A DNA stretch of 64,000 nt. Source: Cunninghamia lanceolata (Eukaryota; Streptophyta; Pinopsida; Cupressales; Cupressaceae). Numbering within the stretch: position 1 is the first letter of the stretch; the number at the start of each line of letters is the position of its first letter. The notes under the pieces were generated by a model. The model did no database searches, was not told where the DNA came from, and was given only the letters and a program-made list of their open reading frames with translations. Location: the NCBI GenBank assembly GCA_027924645.1, contig BSBN01001807.1, positions 10,062,001 through 10,126,000 on the forward strand, in the 5' to 3' direction. A program made the position numbers and the translations under genes. Below, in pieces: positions 35,589-49,270 of this stretch.

Positions 35589-38500
35589 TCTCGCCACTTG
35601 TCCTCATCCTCACTCACCTCACAAATAAATTAAAATTAAAATTCCCACAAAAGGATAAAACAAAAAAAGTCAACTCACCTTTCAATCTCCACCCTTCATT
35701 TCAAAATCCATCTTTCAATCTCCACCATTGACATGAAGATGGCATAGGAATTAATCTTAACCATTGATCCTTTCTCCCACCTCTCAATCTCATCCATTGA
35801 TTCCACCTCTCATTTCTATTTGACCTCGGCACCTCTCAATCTTAGCCCTTCATCCCACCTTTCATTCTCAAGCCTCAAATCCATCTCATCTCCAATCTTT
35901 AAATAGACTCTCCTCATAGCCATTGTCAACACGTCATTTCTAGTAGCCATATGCTATCCAAATATCTAGTCATTTGCCACCATTAGACCTAGGGTTTATG
36001 TTGGTTTTGTGAGAGTAATCCACATTCCATAACATCATTTTGAGTATAGCTAGGATTGCAGGGGGGTGCATGCTTCCTCAACTCTATCAAGGAGGAGAAA
36101 TGGCTCAAAGGTGAAGATATAATGCTTTTTTTAGTTTATCTTTCATTGTATTTATCTTTTGTTGTTTTCTTACCTTCATTTTGGCATGCCCAATGAGACT
36201 CGCATCCCTGAAACGAATCATTTTTGGGAAGAAATTCTGTGTTTTCTATTTGTAAGTTATAAGTCCACGCCTACGACTATAAAGTTGTGCCCCTGTTATC
36301 TGTTAGCATGCCTACATCATATTTTAGCGTGCCCTTGTCGTCTTTTAGTGTGCCTACGTTGTATTCTAGCGTGCCCTTGTCTGTAGCTAACATTTTTTTG
36401 CAGATCTTCAACGACATTTTGTCTTTTTGATTTATCTACATGATTAGATGTGTTTTTATTGATAGCTCTCAGATCTGGGTGTTATTTGGTTTAACAATCA
36501 GTTTTGTAGGGTTTTTAACACCTCTTTCTTGCAGGTTTTTGACTTTTAACTACATTATTTTTACTAAGTTTTTTTATCAATTTGTTTTGGCTTTCTTTTT
36601 GGAAACCGAGTTTTTCTGCAACCTGCTCTCTAGGTCTTTCTACAATATTTTTCTATTTCTATTCAAACCTATTGACTATTTGCAGATTTTAAGTTTCCAG
36701 GTTGTGATTCAGTGCATCTATTCTCTGTCAGCGCGCCTACATTCTCTGTTAGCATGCGCACATTATATGTTAGTGCATTTGTGTTATCTATCAACGTGCC
36801 CTTGTCTCATGTTGCTATGTCTATTGTTTGTGCACCTATATTTGTAGGTAGTATCATGTATAATTTTCTTTGTTTTTCAATGCTTGTGATCTATTTTTGT
36901 GCCTTTGACTGTAATTTTGTGCCTTTGTTTATAATCATTTTGCAGCTAACATTTGGCATTTTTGCTAGAACTAACCTAGCTATGCAACTTGTTTACACCT
37001 GTCGAAGATCATATATGAAACTACTGACTTGTTTCTTGTAGCTTCATTGGTAGAAGACTTGCTTTTCCACTAATTTAGGCACTAAAGTAGATTAGTGGGT
37101 AAATGAACATGTGTTTGCTTTGTCTTTGAGGTTGTGTGAAGGTGTATGATCTCTCCTTACACTCCGTGTAATCTTGGAGATCAAAAGCCCCACACTTCCT
37201 CTTTCTGTTTAGATAATAAGATTTGCTTGTTGTGTGTATGCTCTCCCCTTGTGCTTCGTGCGAGGCTGGAGATCAAAAACACCAAGTATAATCTTTCCCT
37301 TTAGGAGGCATGCTAGGAGATTTCATCATCCCTACGGACGACCTCAACCATATGTTCCGGTGGGGTATATCAAAGGGGGGGGAGTGAAAGTTGTACCTCA
37401 ATCTAGTTGCATTGTCATTGAGATAGCCTTGGGGCCCTGAGTGATTCCAAACACAGGGTAAAATTATGTTTGCTTGATCGCTTATGCCACATCTCTTCAA
37501 TGGACTAGTGTTCATGAACTTGTGCCTCATAGTACCTTGTGCATATTGGGGACTCCCTAGAGAACTCATAAATCTTAGATAAAACCTTTTGGTCGATCAC
37601 TTAGTGTGGTGTAGGGTTCAGCTGATCAAGCTTGAAGTTACTCACCATGTTCCTCATTGAATGGATATAGAATTCTTCTTTGGGTAAGGTATTAAAACCT
37701 CCAAGGAAAAGGGATACTTGGTGTGACGCTTTTATCCCTAGCTATTCCATCTAAAAGGTGTTCCTAATTAGGTAGGAACATTGAGAGGAATTGACTGCGG
37801 GCCTCCACTAAGAATTAATCCCATTTGATTAATTCTAATTTTGTTAATGTGCTTGGCATGTCTTCTATGTGATAAACTAGTACAAGCTAATAAGCCTTTG
37901 TCACCTTGAAAAGTCACACTCATCTATCGTGTCTTTATGCTTGTATTTCTCTTGCCAAATCCCACAGAATCTGCCCAAAACATAAAACCAAACTTAGAAA
38001 TGTGCTTGTGACTACCTCTAGGCACCTTTGTTCCATGTTGTTGCGCCCTTGTTTCCAGTTGAAGTGCCTTTGTGACATGTTGGCTCGTCCTTGACTACAA
38101 CTCTATGCCTTTGTCTGAAGCAAAACTATAGACATCCAAAATTGAATATGTAGCTTTTGAGCTTGCTATAAGCTATCAAATAGTGACTTGGTACCATCAT
38201 ACTGCTTCACCACAATCATCCCATTGTCATCCCAACTCTCAACCTTACCTTTTGTATCCATAACCAAAATACCCTCAACCACTATCACCCCCATCAATTT
38301 GTATTTAGGCTTGTGAGTACCTATTAATCCTTTTGGCCAACCATCATTTACCTTGGACCTTATCATTTGTCAATCCAAACATCAACCTATTCAAAACATT
38401 TATCAAATTAACCAATCCAAAATCAAAATTGCTAAAGCCTAGCCTAGATCTTCGCATCCATTCATCCTCAAAACTTGCAATTTGCTTGAAGAATTTGTCT

Positions 38501-39800
38501 CCCTCAAGTAAGGTGTTAAGTCATCCTAGGGATCAATTAGCTTAGGAGCTTTGATTACTCTTGAGTTAGTGGATCCTTATCCTATCTTGTTTTTCTTGGG
38601 ACCTCATCTACCAGGAGTAGAAGAAGATCATCATTATTCCTTTTGTTGCTTAGGCATTTATCAACCCTAAGTAGTGAAGGGGATATTATCCTTGTCAACA
38701 ACAAAATACCTAGGTAAAAACTTGAACCATTTTTGGTTCCATCCCTATACCACGTCCTATCCTTTTCAACATCCTTTCTTTATCATCCTTTTGCCATCAT
38801 TTCGGTCCAAAATCCTATCATTAAGGCCATAATCTAAAACATATCTAATTTCCAAGTCCAAACACTTATCCAAGTCAATCCATCCTCAAATTTGATCCTT
38901 TTCATCCCATACCCAATTTCCAATCTCAAAACACTTATCCAAATCAATCCACCCTCAAAACATTTGACCCTACCATCCCTGTCATCCCATATCTTAGGTC
39001 ACTTTTCTTTGTATGCCCTTAAAAAGGTTACAAGCAAAGAAAATAGGGTCACGTCAACCTTTTGGGATGCCTAAAGAGTTTTGGAATCCAAATCCCCAAG
39101 GAGAAGGTGCATCTTCTCCTCCCTAAACAACACATGCTACAAATGAACCTAAGCAAGATCAGGAGATAAATAAATTTTCCAAAAATTTTGAATGCATGAA
39201 TATTGTAGACTGAATCCTAAAATTTGATCCAAATCGCTACCTTTCCTATCTACTTCGATATGGAGCCCAATTGCCTAGTGACATGAACATCCCACAACAA
39301 AATATGTCCACTTCAAACACCACAGGGGATCCCAACCCCAACCTTCCCAAGATTAACCCCCCAACAAATAAAACATCCCATCCTCATCCCAAACAACTAG
39401 CATCCCCATTTCACAAGTTCCTAGAAATATTCCAATCAACACAAACCTATCTAGCACCATGACAAGCATCCCACAGCTTGAACCCAACACTATAGAATTC
39501 TTATCCCAGTTCATGTCCCAACCCCTAACATCATCTACCCATACATCTATCCCCCTAAACAATACCCATACATCTATTCCATTAAACACAACATCATCTT
39601 TTACCCCACCCCTCAACTCTTAAAATCCCCCACCCAATAACTCCCACACACAAATTTCACCCTTCCTCCAACAACTTCTTGCCCAAAACCAAGCAAACAC
39701 AACTCCAACACCACCCACTTTCAACTTGGCACAAAAACTCCACGACATAACCATAAGTCTAGATGACATACAACATGGACATAGGAAGAAGCAATAGTCC
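35589..39800 (+). other. Probable LTR and leader region of a decayed Ty3/gypsy-type element
   Basis: There is no gene here. A TATA-like TTTAAATAGACTC (about 35898), a duplicated block containing CTCCGTG/CTTCGTG..GGAGATCAAAA (about 37147-37185 and 37240-37280) and several short repeats lie upstream of a gypsy gag remnant at 39820. This fits a long leader of one element, but I could not pair two LTRs or find a PBS. Most reading frames in 36159-37041 overlap the short repeats and are not protein-like. Confidence 0.35.
36284..36392 (+). repeat. GTGCC-type minisatellite
   Basis: Units of about 20-22 bp of the form TTAGCGTGCCCTTGTCGT recur here. They recur in weaker form at about 36711-36846 and 37998-38110. 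Confidence 0.55.
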
Positions 39801-39819
39801 TTTAAAGATATATGTCCCT

Positions 39820-40440
39820 ATCCTTTCGACAGATCCATTATCATGACCCGCTTCCCCCTGAATTTTGAAACACCCAAATTTGACAATTATAATGGGAAGG
39901 GTGATCCTAGAGAACACTTAAGGGAATTCTACATTATTTTCATTGATGTCACTTACAATGATACTTATCTTGTGTGACTATTCCCTAGAAGCTTAGGAGG
40001 ACAAGCTATAGAGTGGTTCTCCCATTTACCTCATGGCATCAAAACATTTAGTGAACTCCCATAGAAATTTGTCAACCATTTCTCCTGAAATATCAAACAT
40101 GAGGTATCAATGACGGACCTTTGTGATGCCAAACAAAGAAATGGAGAACCCTTTGCATCCTTCTTGTAATGATGGAGAAGCTTGGCAAGTAAACTCCCAT
40201 GGCCCATCCCTGAGAAGCAACTTGTTAACATGTTTGTGCAAAACCTAAACCAAGATATGGAATTTCACCTTCAAATTCAATGTGCCTCTACCTTTGAGGA
40301 AATTATTGAAAAAGGCACAACCATTGAGAAATCCCTCATTGCCAAAGGGGTGGTTAAAATTTACAAAAATAAATACAACAATAATAACACCACCAAATCC
40401 AATGACAAACCCCGATTTTCTCTCTTGTTACTGCAGAATG
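39820..40440 (+). pseudogene. Ty3/gypsy Gag (retrotrans_gag) remnant
   Basis: One frame reads FETPKFDNYNGKGDPREHLR, then GGQAIEWFSHLP, DLCDAKQRNGEPFASF and LVNMFVQNLNQDMEFHL. This order is that of plant gypsy Gag (Y.G..DP..HL..F; A..WF..L; ..Q..GE....F). About five stops interrupt it (for example at LV*LFPR and FL**WR), most readable as C-to-T changes. The zinc knuckle and pol are absent because the segmental duplication copy B begins at about 40457, right after it. The last clean part is 40182-40472, whose final codons already read into copy B. Confidence 0.75.
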
Positions 40441-42710
40441 GCCAGGAAATTTCAATAAAGAATAGTTGTTAGGATAGTTACTTTAGTCGCTACAAAATTG
40501 TAACAGTCATTTGTAAGTTTCAAATTTAGATTAGTTTTATTTTATTAGATTATTTCTTTGCAATTTTCATTAATCAAAGCAATTATACATTACTTTCAAA
40601 TCATCCAAACAAGCATACAAAATCAACAAACTATTGATTTCATTTCAAACAAACAATGATCAATCCAATAAAAACTAATCAACAGGCATCCAACAAAAAT
40701 AAGATCATTCATTTACCAACATTATAGTAGAAATCAACAAACACTTGTATTTCATTTTAATTTATGAGGGATATTTTGATTGAAAAGAGATAAAAGAAAG
40801 GAATTAAATTGTTGATAATTGATTTATTTTATTTAATTAATTCCCCATTCTTTTGTGTAAATTACAATTAACATAGAAAAAGAGAAAAGGCTACTTTGTT
40901 GATTTTAATTCATGCATGCAAGTTATTTTGATACACAAAAGATAAAAATATTAAATTTTCCTTAGTAAATTACATTTGATAGATTTAACTAGTTTGCATA
41001 CCAGAAACACATAAAACACAAAAAGAGATAGATTAGCTTCATTATTTGTTTTAGTACCATTTATTTCAACACTTAAATTTGTTAGTTGCAAGCAATCAAA
41101 AACATCATAAAACTCTAAGAAAACAATAATTGCAACAACTAGGTTATTTGCATTTGAGCTAGGTGCTCCTAAACTTAGTCAAACAACAACCATTGAAATT
41201 TTAAAATGAAGCCAACCTCTCAAAAAGAAAACACCCACATTGTTTAAATTGTTCACAAATCATAACAAATCAAAAAGTTCAAACCAAAGCTTGAAGGAAA
41301 TCTCTAGTCATATTTCTCTCTTGAGTACATATGGCATGTTACACCTTTGTGTCCAAGAGTTGGAGAAGATTGGATGGAGGTCACCTTGACATAGCTAAGG
41401 GAAAACTTGCCTACTCTTGAATCCATTTAAGAATAACAAACTCAAGCCATACAACAAGTTCAACAAACAATGATCAATAATTGCCCAATGAGTTAGCACA
41501 TTTGGAGGCCATATTTGAGATAGAAGCCCTTTGTCTTAATGCCTTCCTCAAAAATTCTCACTGAGACCTTAACAGTATATACACGAAAATCAACACCCCA
41601 CAAACAACCACAAACATATGTATTGTTATCACTACTCCATGACCAAATGTCCCCATCCTCCATAGGGCACTCCTTCCTTGTGAAGAGAGTGGCCCACCTA
41701 ACTCCCCATCATTACAACTATTTTTGCCTTGCAAACAATAGTAGTGAACTTTATGTTATGATGACTTGCACATAATAGTAGTGAGTCAGATTTGGAGAAC
41801 ACGTATATTAGTGAATTTGACATGAAGAATAAATCCTTTTGGAATGACTTCTCTCACCTTTCCTTTCCACTCCATCTCACTTCCTTATCATCTACCCATT
41901 TAGTCCAATTATTCTACTATACTTACAATACCCTCAAATGTGTTGGGACAAACAAGAACTCAAGGGCAAGTCCCTTCTAATGAGCTAGTTACTCCTACCT
42001 TCAACCATTATATACATTTGAACCCTATGTATCTTGCAACAAATAGGTCTAACTAAGAGGATATTGATTCTGACAGTGGTCCTCAAAAGCTAGAACAAAA
42101 TGTGAAAGACAATCAAGACTAAAATACTTTTGACAACCCCATGTGGGGGTAATACCAAGGAATGATCCTCCAGCCAAACATAAACCATTCAAGAGTTCAA
42201 CATGTGCTAATTTTGTCTAAATTCGTAGACAAGACCCTGGGTTTGCAACCTACAAAGACACAACTACCCACATTGATAATAAAATGGGTCATCTTGAAGA
42301 GGACCTATTAGATGCTTGAGTGAGTCAAGAGACCCTTGAGGTATCCTATCAAAATGATCATACCTCCTTATGACATATACAACTAAAGAATTTGCTTGAA
42401 GTAATGACAACTATGGCAGCTCAACCCCCACCACCTGAGCTACATCAACATAATCAACCAAACTCACCTCAAAGAGGTCAATCTTAAAAAACTATTCAAT
42501 CAAATGAAGCAACCTAGAGGTTCTCATTACTACCCCAATAAAAAGAATCAGGGTATATGAGATTGGAGGTGTTGAGCAGTTGCTCCAAAACTTGACACAA
42601 ATAAATGCAAGACCATGGTCTCGAAGATGATAACTTCACACCAATTCCTTCGTAACAAAAACTATTACCAAAATAATAAAAATACAAAACAAATAAAATG
42701 TATGGCCACA

Positions 42711-42712
<2 letters not shown>

Positions 42713-42796
<84 letters not shown>
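42713..42796 (+). repeat. (TA)n microsatellite
   Basis: About 42 TA units at the position that holds (TG)n in copy A (15112-15143). Confidence 0.95.
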
Positions 42797-42799
<3 letters not shown>

Positions 42800-43077
42800 A
42801 ATTTTGATAACTCTATAAAATCACTATAATTTTGTATTTGTGTGTGTTTATTTTCATTTAGCTATAGTGAATAAAATATTTAATGAAATAACTATGTATT
42901 TTAGTAAATAAAATAGTAATAACTATGCACCTTAAATAATATTTTTCAATAATTTATTTTAAACTTAATTTTTTTAAAAATAAAGCAAATATTATCCATT
43001 TAAGTTCGTAGTTATTAAATAAAATGGTAAGTAAAATTTTAAATATCTTTAATATAAGTAAAATTGTATACTTTATA

Positions 43078-44455
43078 GTGGGAGGAAGGGAGGGCGACTT
43101 TCCACACAAAACGATGTGGAAAGTCTAGGGATTGGCCGAGTCAGCCTATGGATTGCCACGGTGGAAGGATTAAATCCCACTCTAAAGTCGATTGGAGTCT
43201 GCAAGGGTTTAAGTGCTGGCAAATTGTCAAATAAATGAATATTGCTATTCTCAGTGAATGTTAGACACGCTCAAGCAGATATTTGGAGCTGGAAAGTCTT
43301 TTCAAAGCATACAAGCAATCATGGTTAGTTAACTTAGCGATAGGATATGGGCATGCTTTCTAGAAAGTTCATGGTTTTGAGGGGGCTCACCTGGGATTAA
43401 AGTGGGCTTCTTCATTTTACATTCCTCATTTGCATATTCAGAAACAAAGTTTGGTTTCCTCTGCAACTTGGCTTCAATAGCAGGAAGGTCAAGGTTTATG
43501 GTTCGAGTGGTTGTAGAAGGAATGGTGAATATGGGGATGGATACTCTAATTCAATTAGAAAGCTCGGTTAGGCAGATGACATTCAAAGGGAAGATAACAA
43601 ACCACAGGCTGAAGCGAGTCCTACGAATCAATGACAGCCTAACCATAGTTGTGGTAAAGGTAATTCTTAGTAGAGGATTCCTGGAGGGAGGTGAATTTTA
43701 CAGGGTTGATACCAGCATTATCTCTTGATTCTTAGTAGTTATTCTGGATGTCGTTACTTCCAAGCAGGTTGCAGAGCAGTTGGTAAGAAAACTTTTTAAA
43801 GCTGATTTAATCATTAGTTTGAAGGATGTCATTGGCATAGCTTTACCAGGGCTAGGGATTCCTTGGCCTAGTGATTTCCCTTACATCTGCAAGATCCTAA
43901 TGAAGTCATAAAGTTGTGTCCTTTTCTTCTTGACATGAAAGGCTTGGCCCTTCTGGAACACAGAGAACAGGTTGGGGTCGGGGTGAATTTCCTTAAGAAA
44001 CTATTGCATTTGGAGTCGGTGGGGGGACAGTTCGAATGGGTTAGTGGTTTCAAACCTTTGTGTTTAATTTGGGCTTCGTGTAATTCCAAGTGGCAAGTAT
44101 TCTCTGGTTTTATGGTAAACTCTTGCATGTTTTCTGTTGATAATTAATGTAACGATTAGAAAGTTATCTCTTTTTGACAGTTGATGTAGGGATTGATTCC
44201 CATAATATACAGTTGCAGGGGAGGGTTAGGGTTGGCCCTGTGTGGCCGTTATCAATATGGATATTTGAATAAGCCCTACATGGTTGGTTTTTCCTTTTTG
44301 GACCCTACGAGGTCAATTTTGGGTAGGTTCTGGTAGGGTGGTTAATTCGGGTTGTTCAGTCTATGGGCCCTGTAATCTAACTACATGCCTGTGTGGCAAC
44401 CTCTTATGTAATTTTGAAATACTTTAATATAAACATATCTTCTTATGTAACAAAA
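43078..44455 (+). mobile_element. Retroposon 1 (copy B)
   Basis: This is the paralogue of 15428-16803, with the same 18-bp TSD AAAATTGTATACTTTATA at 43060-43077 and 44456-44473 and the same poly(A) tail. Its ORF region (43402-43728) is open for 108 codons with several amino-acid changes from copy A. It then stops at 43728 where copy A reads on. Confidence 0.8.
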
Positions 44456-44538
44456 AAAATTGTATACTTTATAAATAAAAGGTTATGTTACAAATAAATA
44501 TATAATATTAGTTATACTTTAAAAAAAATAAAACAACA

Positions 44539-45880
44539 CTCAATAATGGATTGGCACACATATGAAGTTATCATGAATTGGATTTGGCAAGGCTAATAGA
44601 GATACAAGGATCATGGGTTAACATTTCATGGTGATACAATTATTACACAAAGAATAGGTAGTAGTTGAGTATGGAGATTTTAATGCTCTCTCTCTATAAG
44701 CCTCATGGTTGGATTTTGTGATGTCTGTGTTGATTTTGGGTTGGTTTTATGACTAGAGAATCCATGGCATTGGTTTCAAAGTTAAAGAGGGGTAAGTGGA
44801 GGATATAGGAGCACTAGGGGAAAGATAAGGATTTGGAAGGGATGGGAAAGGGGCATAAGTGAAAATAATGGGATATTGGAAGATTCCTAATCAATTATTT
44901 TGTAACTATTTCGAGAAGGAGATTAAAACCCAGGATTTGCATCTATGAGTTTTGAGAATCAAAGAACTAGCAAAAGAAATGTATGGGGCATTGTGTTAGA
45001 ATTCGAAGCACCATGACAAGCCTATTGTTGGATCTAGAGAAATTGCATGGATAGAGGAATGTGCTTAATGCAACCCAGTTGTTAAGTTGTGCCACCATGC
45101 TTTCTAACACAATTAGTTATTACCTGTTACATAGTGACATCAAGGATGTGCAACATTAGGCTAAAGTGCATTTCAACTACACTCTTGATCATCTACATGC
45201 ATTGAAGCAACACTAGGCTTGTTTGTACCAAGCGGTGGAGAAAATTTCTAATGTATTAAGGGTGAACCTTGCCTTTAATGATAGTTTTGTTGATTTTGGT
45301 TGTTACGAAGATGATGAACTTGATGATTTGGTGGAGTTACCTTTGTAAGAAAAGCATGATTTTTCTGATAAATGTAAGAAAGCACACAGGGGCTCCAGCG
45401 AGTCTTGGGTAATTTTACTTTCCCACGTGTTGTGATGGTTTATGTATCTGTATATATGTACAAACTAGTAGGTATTGTTGAGGGGTCATTGTAACTCGTC
45501 CTCTTGCTAGACTAGTGTCGGGTGATATAGATCTCCTTTTTGGTTTATTGTGATTCAACTGTGTTATATAGTTCATTCTTTGTGGTTGGAACTAGTTTAT
45601 GCTAGGATTTTTCTTACTTCTAGTATTTAGTAGTAGGTGGTGGTTGAATATATGTCAAGACTCATTGGAATTAATAATATATCATAGTATTGTTACCTCA
45701 CTTAGTGAAGTTGTAGTCATTATTATGGCAGAGCTAATGGTCAATTTTTCAGATGAAGTTAATTTTAGGATGGATAATTTTTTTATGATGGATTTATTGA
45801 ACTTAGTGTTACCAGGAATCTAAGCTTTTCACACTCTTTTTTTGCAGCCCCTGGGTGCCTAAATCAAGTTTACTAGCAAA
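44539..45880 (+). mobile_element. Retroposon 2 (copy B)
   Basis: This is the paralogue of 16887-18230, with the same flanks and A-rich tail (45878-45886). The conserved ORF at about 45010-45348 has extra stops compared with copy A. Confidence 0.55.
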
Positions 45881-46559
45881 AAAAAATTCAAACAAAAGAT
45901 TTTAAAAAAATACAGAGTAATAAAATAGTAAGTGAAAAAATATTTTAAATGAATCTATTAAAAAATTCTTGAGGCACTTAATAATTATTTCAATATGGAT
46001 ACATCTCGATGTCTTTTAGATAGATGTATTTGAGATATCTATACTTTGATTCTATTGCTTATTCATGGAATTTGTAGGGAGATCCACATCGATGCAACAT
46101 ACAGGTATAATATTAATCCTAAGGTCCATATTTATTTTAAATACATGATAGTTAAATTTTCTCTATTTAACTAATCAAATATGTTATATTATGAATGATA
46201 GGTCTTGCAAAATTTTACACATCTATGTCTTCAAAATACACAACTTAGTCAGATGGATTTACAACATGACTACGAAGAGTTACTCAATTGTATTGAACAT
46301 CAAATAACATGTAGAGAGGGTGCTTATCTATTTAAGAAAAGAGGAAGGATGGTTTGTAGGTAAGGTGTTCATACATTCAAATATTTGTACCAAAAATGTC
46401 TACCTAAACAAACAAATTAGTTTTTCTTACAGGCACAATGCACCATGGCTATTGTATTTAGAGGGGTCAACATTATTTGAAGACCTGAACATAGGAGATA
46501 TGTAATTACCCAAGATATCACCCAAGACATTAGCAGTAAAAATAGATGAACATTTTTTT

Positions 46560-46980
46560 ATGATGCAAATGCAACAACAAAAAGCCACATTACCTACCTA
46601 CACACTTGAGATGTCATGATAGAACATGACGATATTCAAGGTATGCAATGTCAATCCACAAAGCATGGCAACACAAGTGGAAGACTTAATCGAAGATGGT
46701 TTAGGCACTTTGACAAGCTCATAAAGAAGCTCTAATAGAGATGCATCAATTGAATGACCTTGTGACTCTTGTATATTTGGTTTCTTAACTGGGATCCTAT
46801 TCAGTTGCGAATAAAAGGATGTTTCCCTATGTTTACATAGTTCACCGCTAATGGTTGGGGTGAAACTTTGGGGCATTACAAGATAAAATATACGAGCCTA
46901 CTATAAATTATTATCGAGTAAAGACATATAATCATTACATACTACAATTATGGAGAAAAATGTAGATTGCTAATTGGATT
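46560..46980 (+). pseudogene. Helitron remnant, catalytic part deleted (copy B)
   Basis: The sequence matches copy A up to GAAAAATGTAGATTG.. (46975), just before the YxxxYxxK tyrosines. It then jumps to ATTTTAATGAAT, which is 20746 in copy A. The junction shares TGG, so a microhomology deletion of about 1.42 kb is likely. Confidence 0.7.
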
Positions 46981-47254
46981 TTAATGAATATTATATGCTT
47001 CCTTATTTGTCAAGGGAAATATTATTTTATAGAAACACAAAAAATAAATAGATGCTAAATTATCACTTTACATGATGCACCTACAAATGCTACTAGCATA
47101 GATATCTTCAATACATCTATCTAGAGGATGCTGAGAGATATCATCCTCTAGGTTCCTATCTATCCTAAATAACAAATTCAATATATGTGTCTTGATACTA
47201 ATATCTCTTGGTGTCTTTTAAATAGGTGTATTTAAGATATCTATGCTAATTATA

Positions 47255-47378
47255 ATATAGAATTTAATATAAAATATAAAATATAGAGTTTAATGTAAAA
47301 TATAAAATATAGAGTTTAATATAAAAAACAAAGTTCAATATAAAATATAAATTTTCAACAAAACTATAATTTCATAAC
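47255..47378 (+). repeat. AT-rich minisatellite, left part (copy B)
   Basis: This is the paralogue of 21026-21164, with units around TATAAAATATAGAGTTTAAT. Confidence 0.7.
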
Positions 47379-47393
47379 CTAATTCAAAAAATA

Positions 47394-48754
47394 CCTAATA
47401 AGGGGCAGCGATATTAATTATCTATTGATGAGTTAGTTGATATAGTGAGGTAGCAGCTAATTAGATAGTAGTATGATGATGTTTTGTGGTGGGGAGGGGG
47501 AGGGGGGGTACAAGTGATGCCCATCAATATTTTGTGTTGGCATTAGGCTTGGGCCTCATTTATTGTTTTGTGATATGGTTATTTGATTTGTGTCAGTTAT
47601 GACTCAAAGTGCCAATAAAATAGGTGGTATGTGTGTGGAAGATTTAATGCTTTGAAATGTAGGAAACCATGAAACCTAGCAAGGGAAAGGGTAAGATGAA
47701 GAAGGATAGTTGGCAACTTGGGGCTAGTAAGTGGAAATGGAAGAACAAATTCTACGAGGATGACATGTTAATGATTTTTTTGCTTTTTTGGAAAGGGAGA
47801 TTCATAACCTTGATCTTTGACTATGGTTGACAAGGATTTGGGAGGTTGCAAAGGCAATTGATGGATCTATTGGTGTTGGAATTTGGGTGGCAATGGCATG
47901 ATTGTTGCTTGATCCCAAGTAGTAGGTCAAGAGGAGGAATGTCTTTGATGTGGCTAAGGCATTGATTTGTGCATTTATGCTATCTAATGTGACCACGATG
48001 TATCTCCTTCATGACGATATTGGTGGTGTGGAAAGCCAAGTCGAGGCTTTCTTCAGTTTTCAACTTGGGCATTTCCATGGGTTAGCTAAGAATGTTTGTC
48101 ATTAGCACCAATTGGTGGCTAATATGACGAAGGGTCTAAACATTGAGATTCCAGAGGTGTTGAACTACAACATGTTAGTGTATTATTTATGATGATGATT
48201 TGGACTCTGTAGAAGTATTGGCCTCTCCTTTGGTCAGCGTGGTTGGTGATATGAATTGTAAGTGTGACATGATGTAGAAGGGTCCTATGGAATTTGCCTC
48301 CTTCTCCTAGTTTGAATTTCTATACTCAGGTTAGGTCTCTTTTATTGTCTCTTGAAAGATATAGATACTATAAGTAGAATCTCTGTAATTTTTTGTACTC
48401 CTAGGTATTTTAGGGGTTGGCATTTTTACATGGTCTATATGAGAGTTTGGTCAGTCTGATATCAATGGTTGTATGGGGTTTGTGTAGAAGGTAACAGTTA
48501 TATGTATGCTCTCATACTTTTCTAATATATGGTAGACTTATTATATGATATGGTCATTGGTTCTCTCATAGGTGTGGCTAGAGTTGTGTTCTTTTTATTT
48601 TGCCCTATTTAGGGTACGATCACATTGAATATGTTGGAATACTTTTTGTCCTGGAATGGAATTGGTGAACCCCGTGGTTACTAGTTTATGATCTTTTAAT
48701 ACTCCTTTTTTACAGCTCCTAGGTTCCTTAACCTAGGTATAGAAGAAAAAAAAT
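47394..48754 (+). mobile_element. Retroposon 3 (copy B)
   Basis: This is the paralogue of 21165-22513, flanked by CTAATTCAAAAAATA at 47379-47393 and 48755-48769. The conserved ORF (about 47880-48190) carries additional stops. Confidence 0.8.
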
Positions 48755-48769
48755 CTAATTCAAAAAATA

Positions 48770-49270
48770 TTTATTCATAAAATTTAATTTATTCAAGATA
48801 AAATATAGAGATATAGAGTTTAACATAAAATATAGAGTTCAACATGAATAAAATATAATTTAATTTCAAATTGTACAAGTCTTATTATAATACAAAAGTA
48901 TAAAAAATATAGAGTTTAATGTAAAATGTAAAATATATATAGTTCAATATAAAATAGAAAATAGAAAATATAGAGTTCAATGTAAATTATAAAATATAGA
49001 GTTCAATGTAAGTTATAAAATATAGAGTCCAATTTAAAATATAAAATATAAAGTTTGATACAAGTAAAATACAATATAGTTCAATATTGTATAAGTTTTT
49101 GTTAGAATATAGAGTTCAATACTTAAATAAAATATAATATACTTCAAAAATTATACTTCCTCGAAGTCAATTTAGCTACTTAACAATTATTTTAGATTAA
49201 AAGGATATAAAGTTCAACCTGAATACAATATAAAATATAGACTTAGATCTAAAATATAGAGTTTAATGTC
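48770..49270 (+). repeat. AT-rich minisatellite, right part (copy B)
   Basis: This is the paralogue of 22529-23040. Confidence 0.7.

Noticed and set aside
36440..36847. 135-codon ORF on the plus strand
   Set aside because: The translation is Phe/Leu/Cys-rich from T-rich DNA and overlaps short repeats. It shows no family motif.
12843..40470. Duplicated segments as two insertions of one large transposon starting TGTTAGGATAG
   Set aside because: Homology begins several bases before TGTT in both copies, and no TSD or common right terminus was found.
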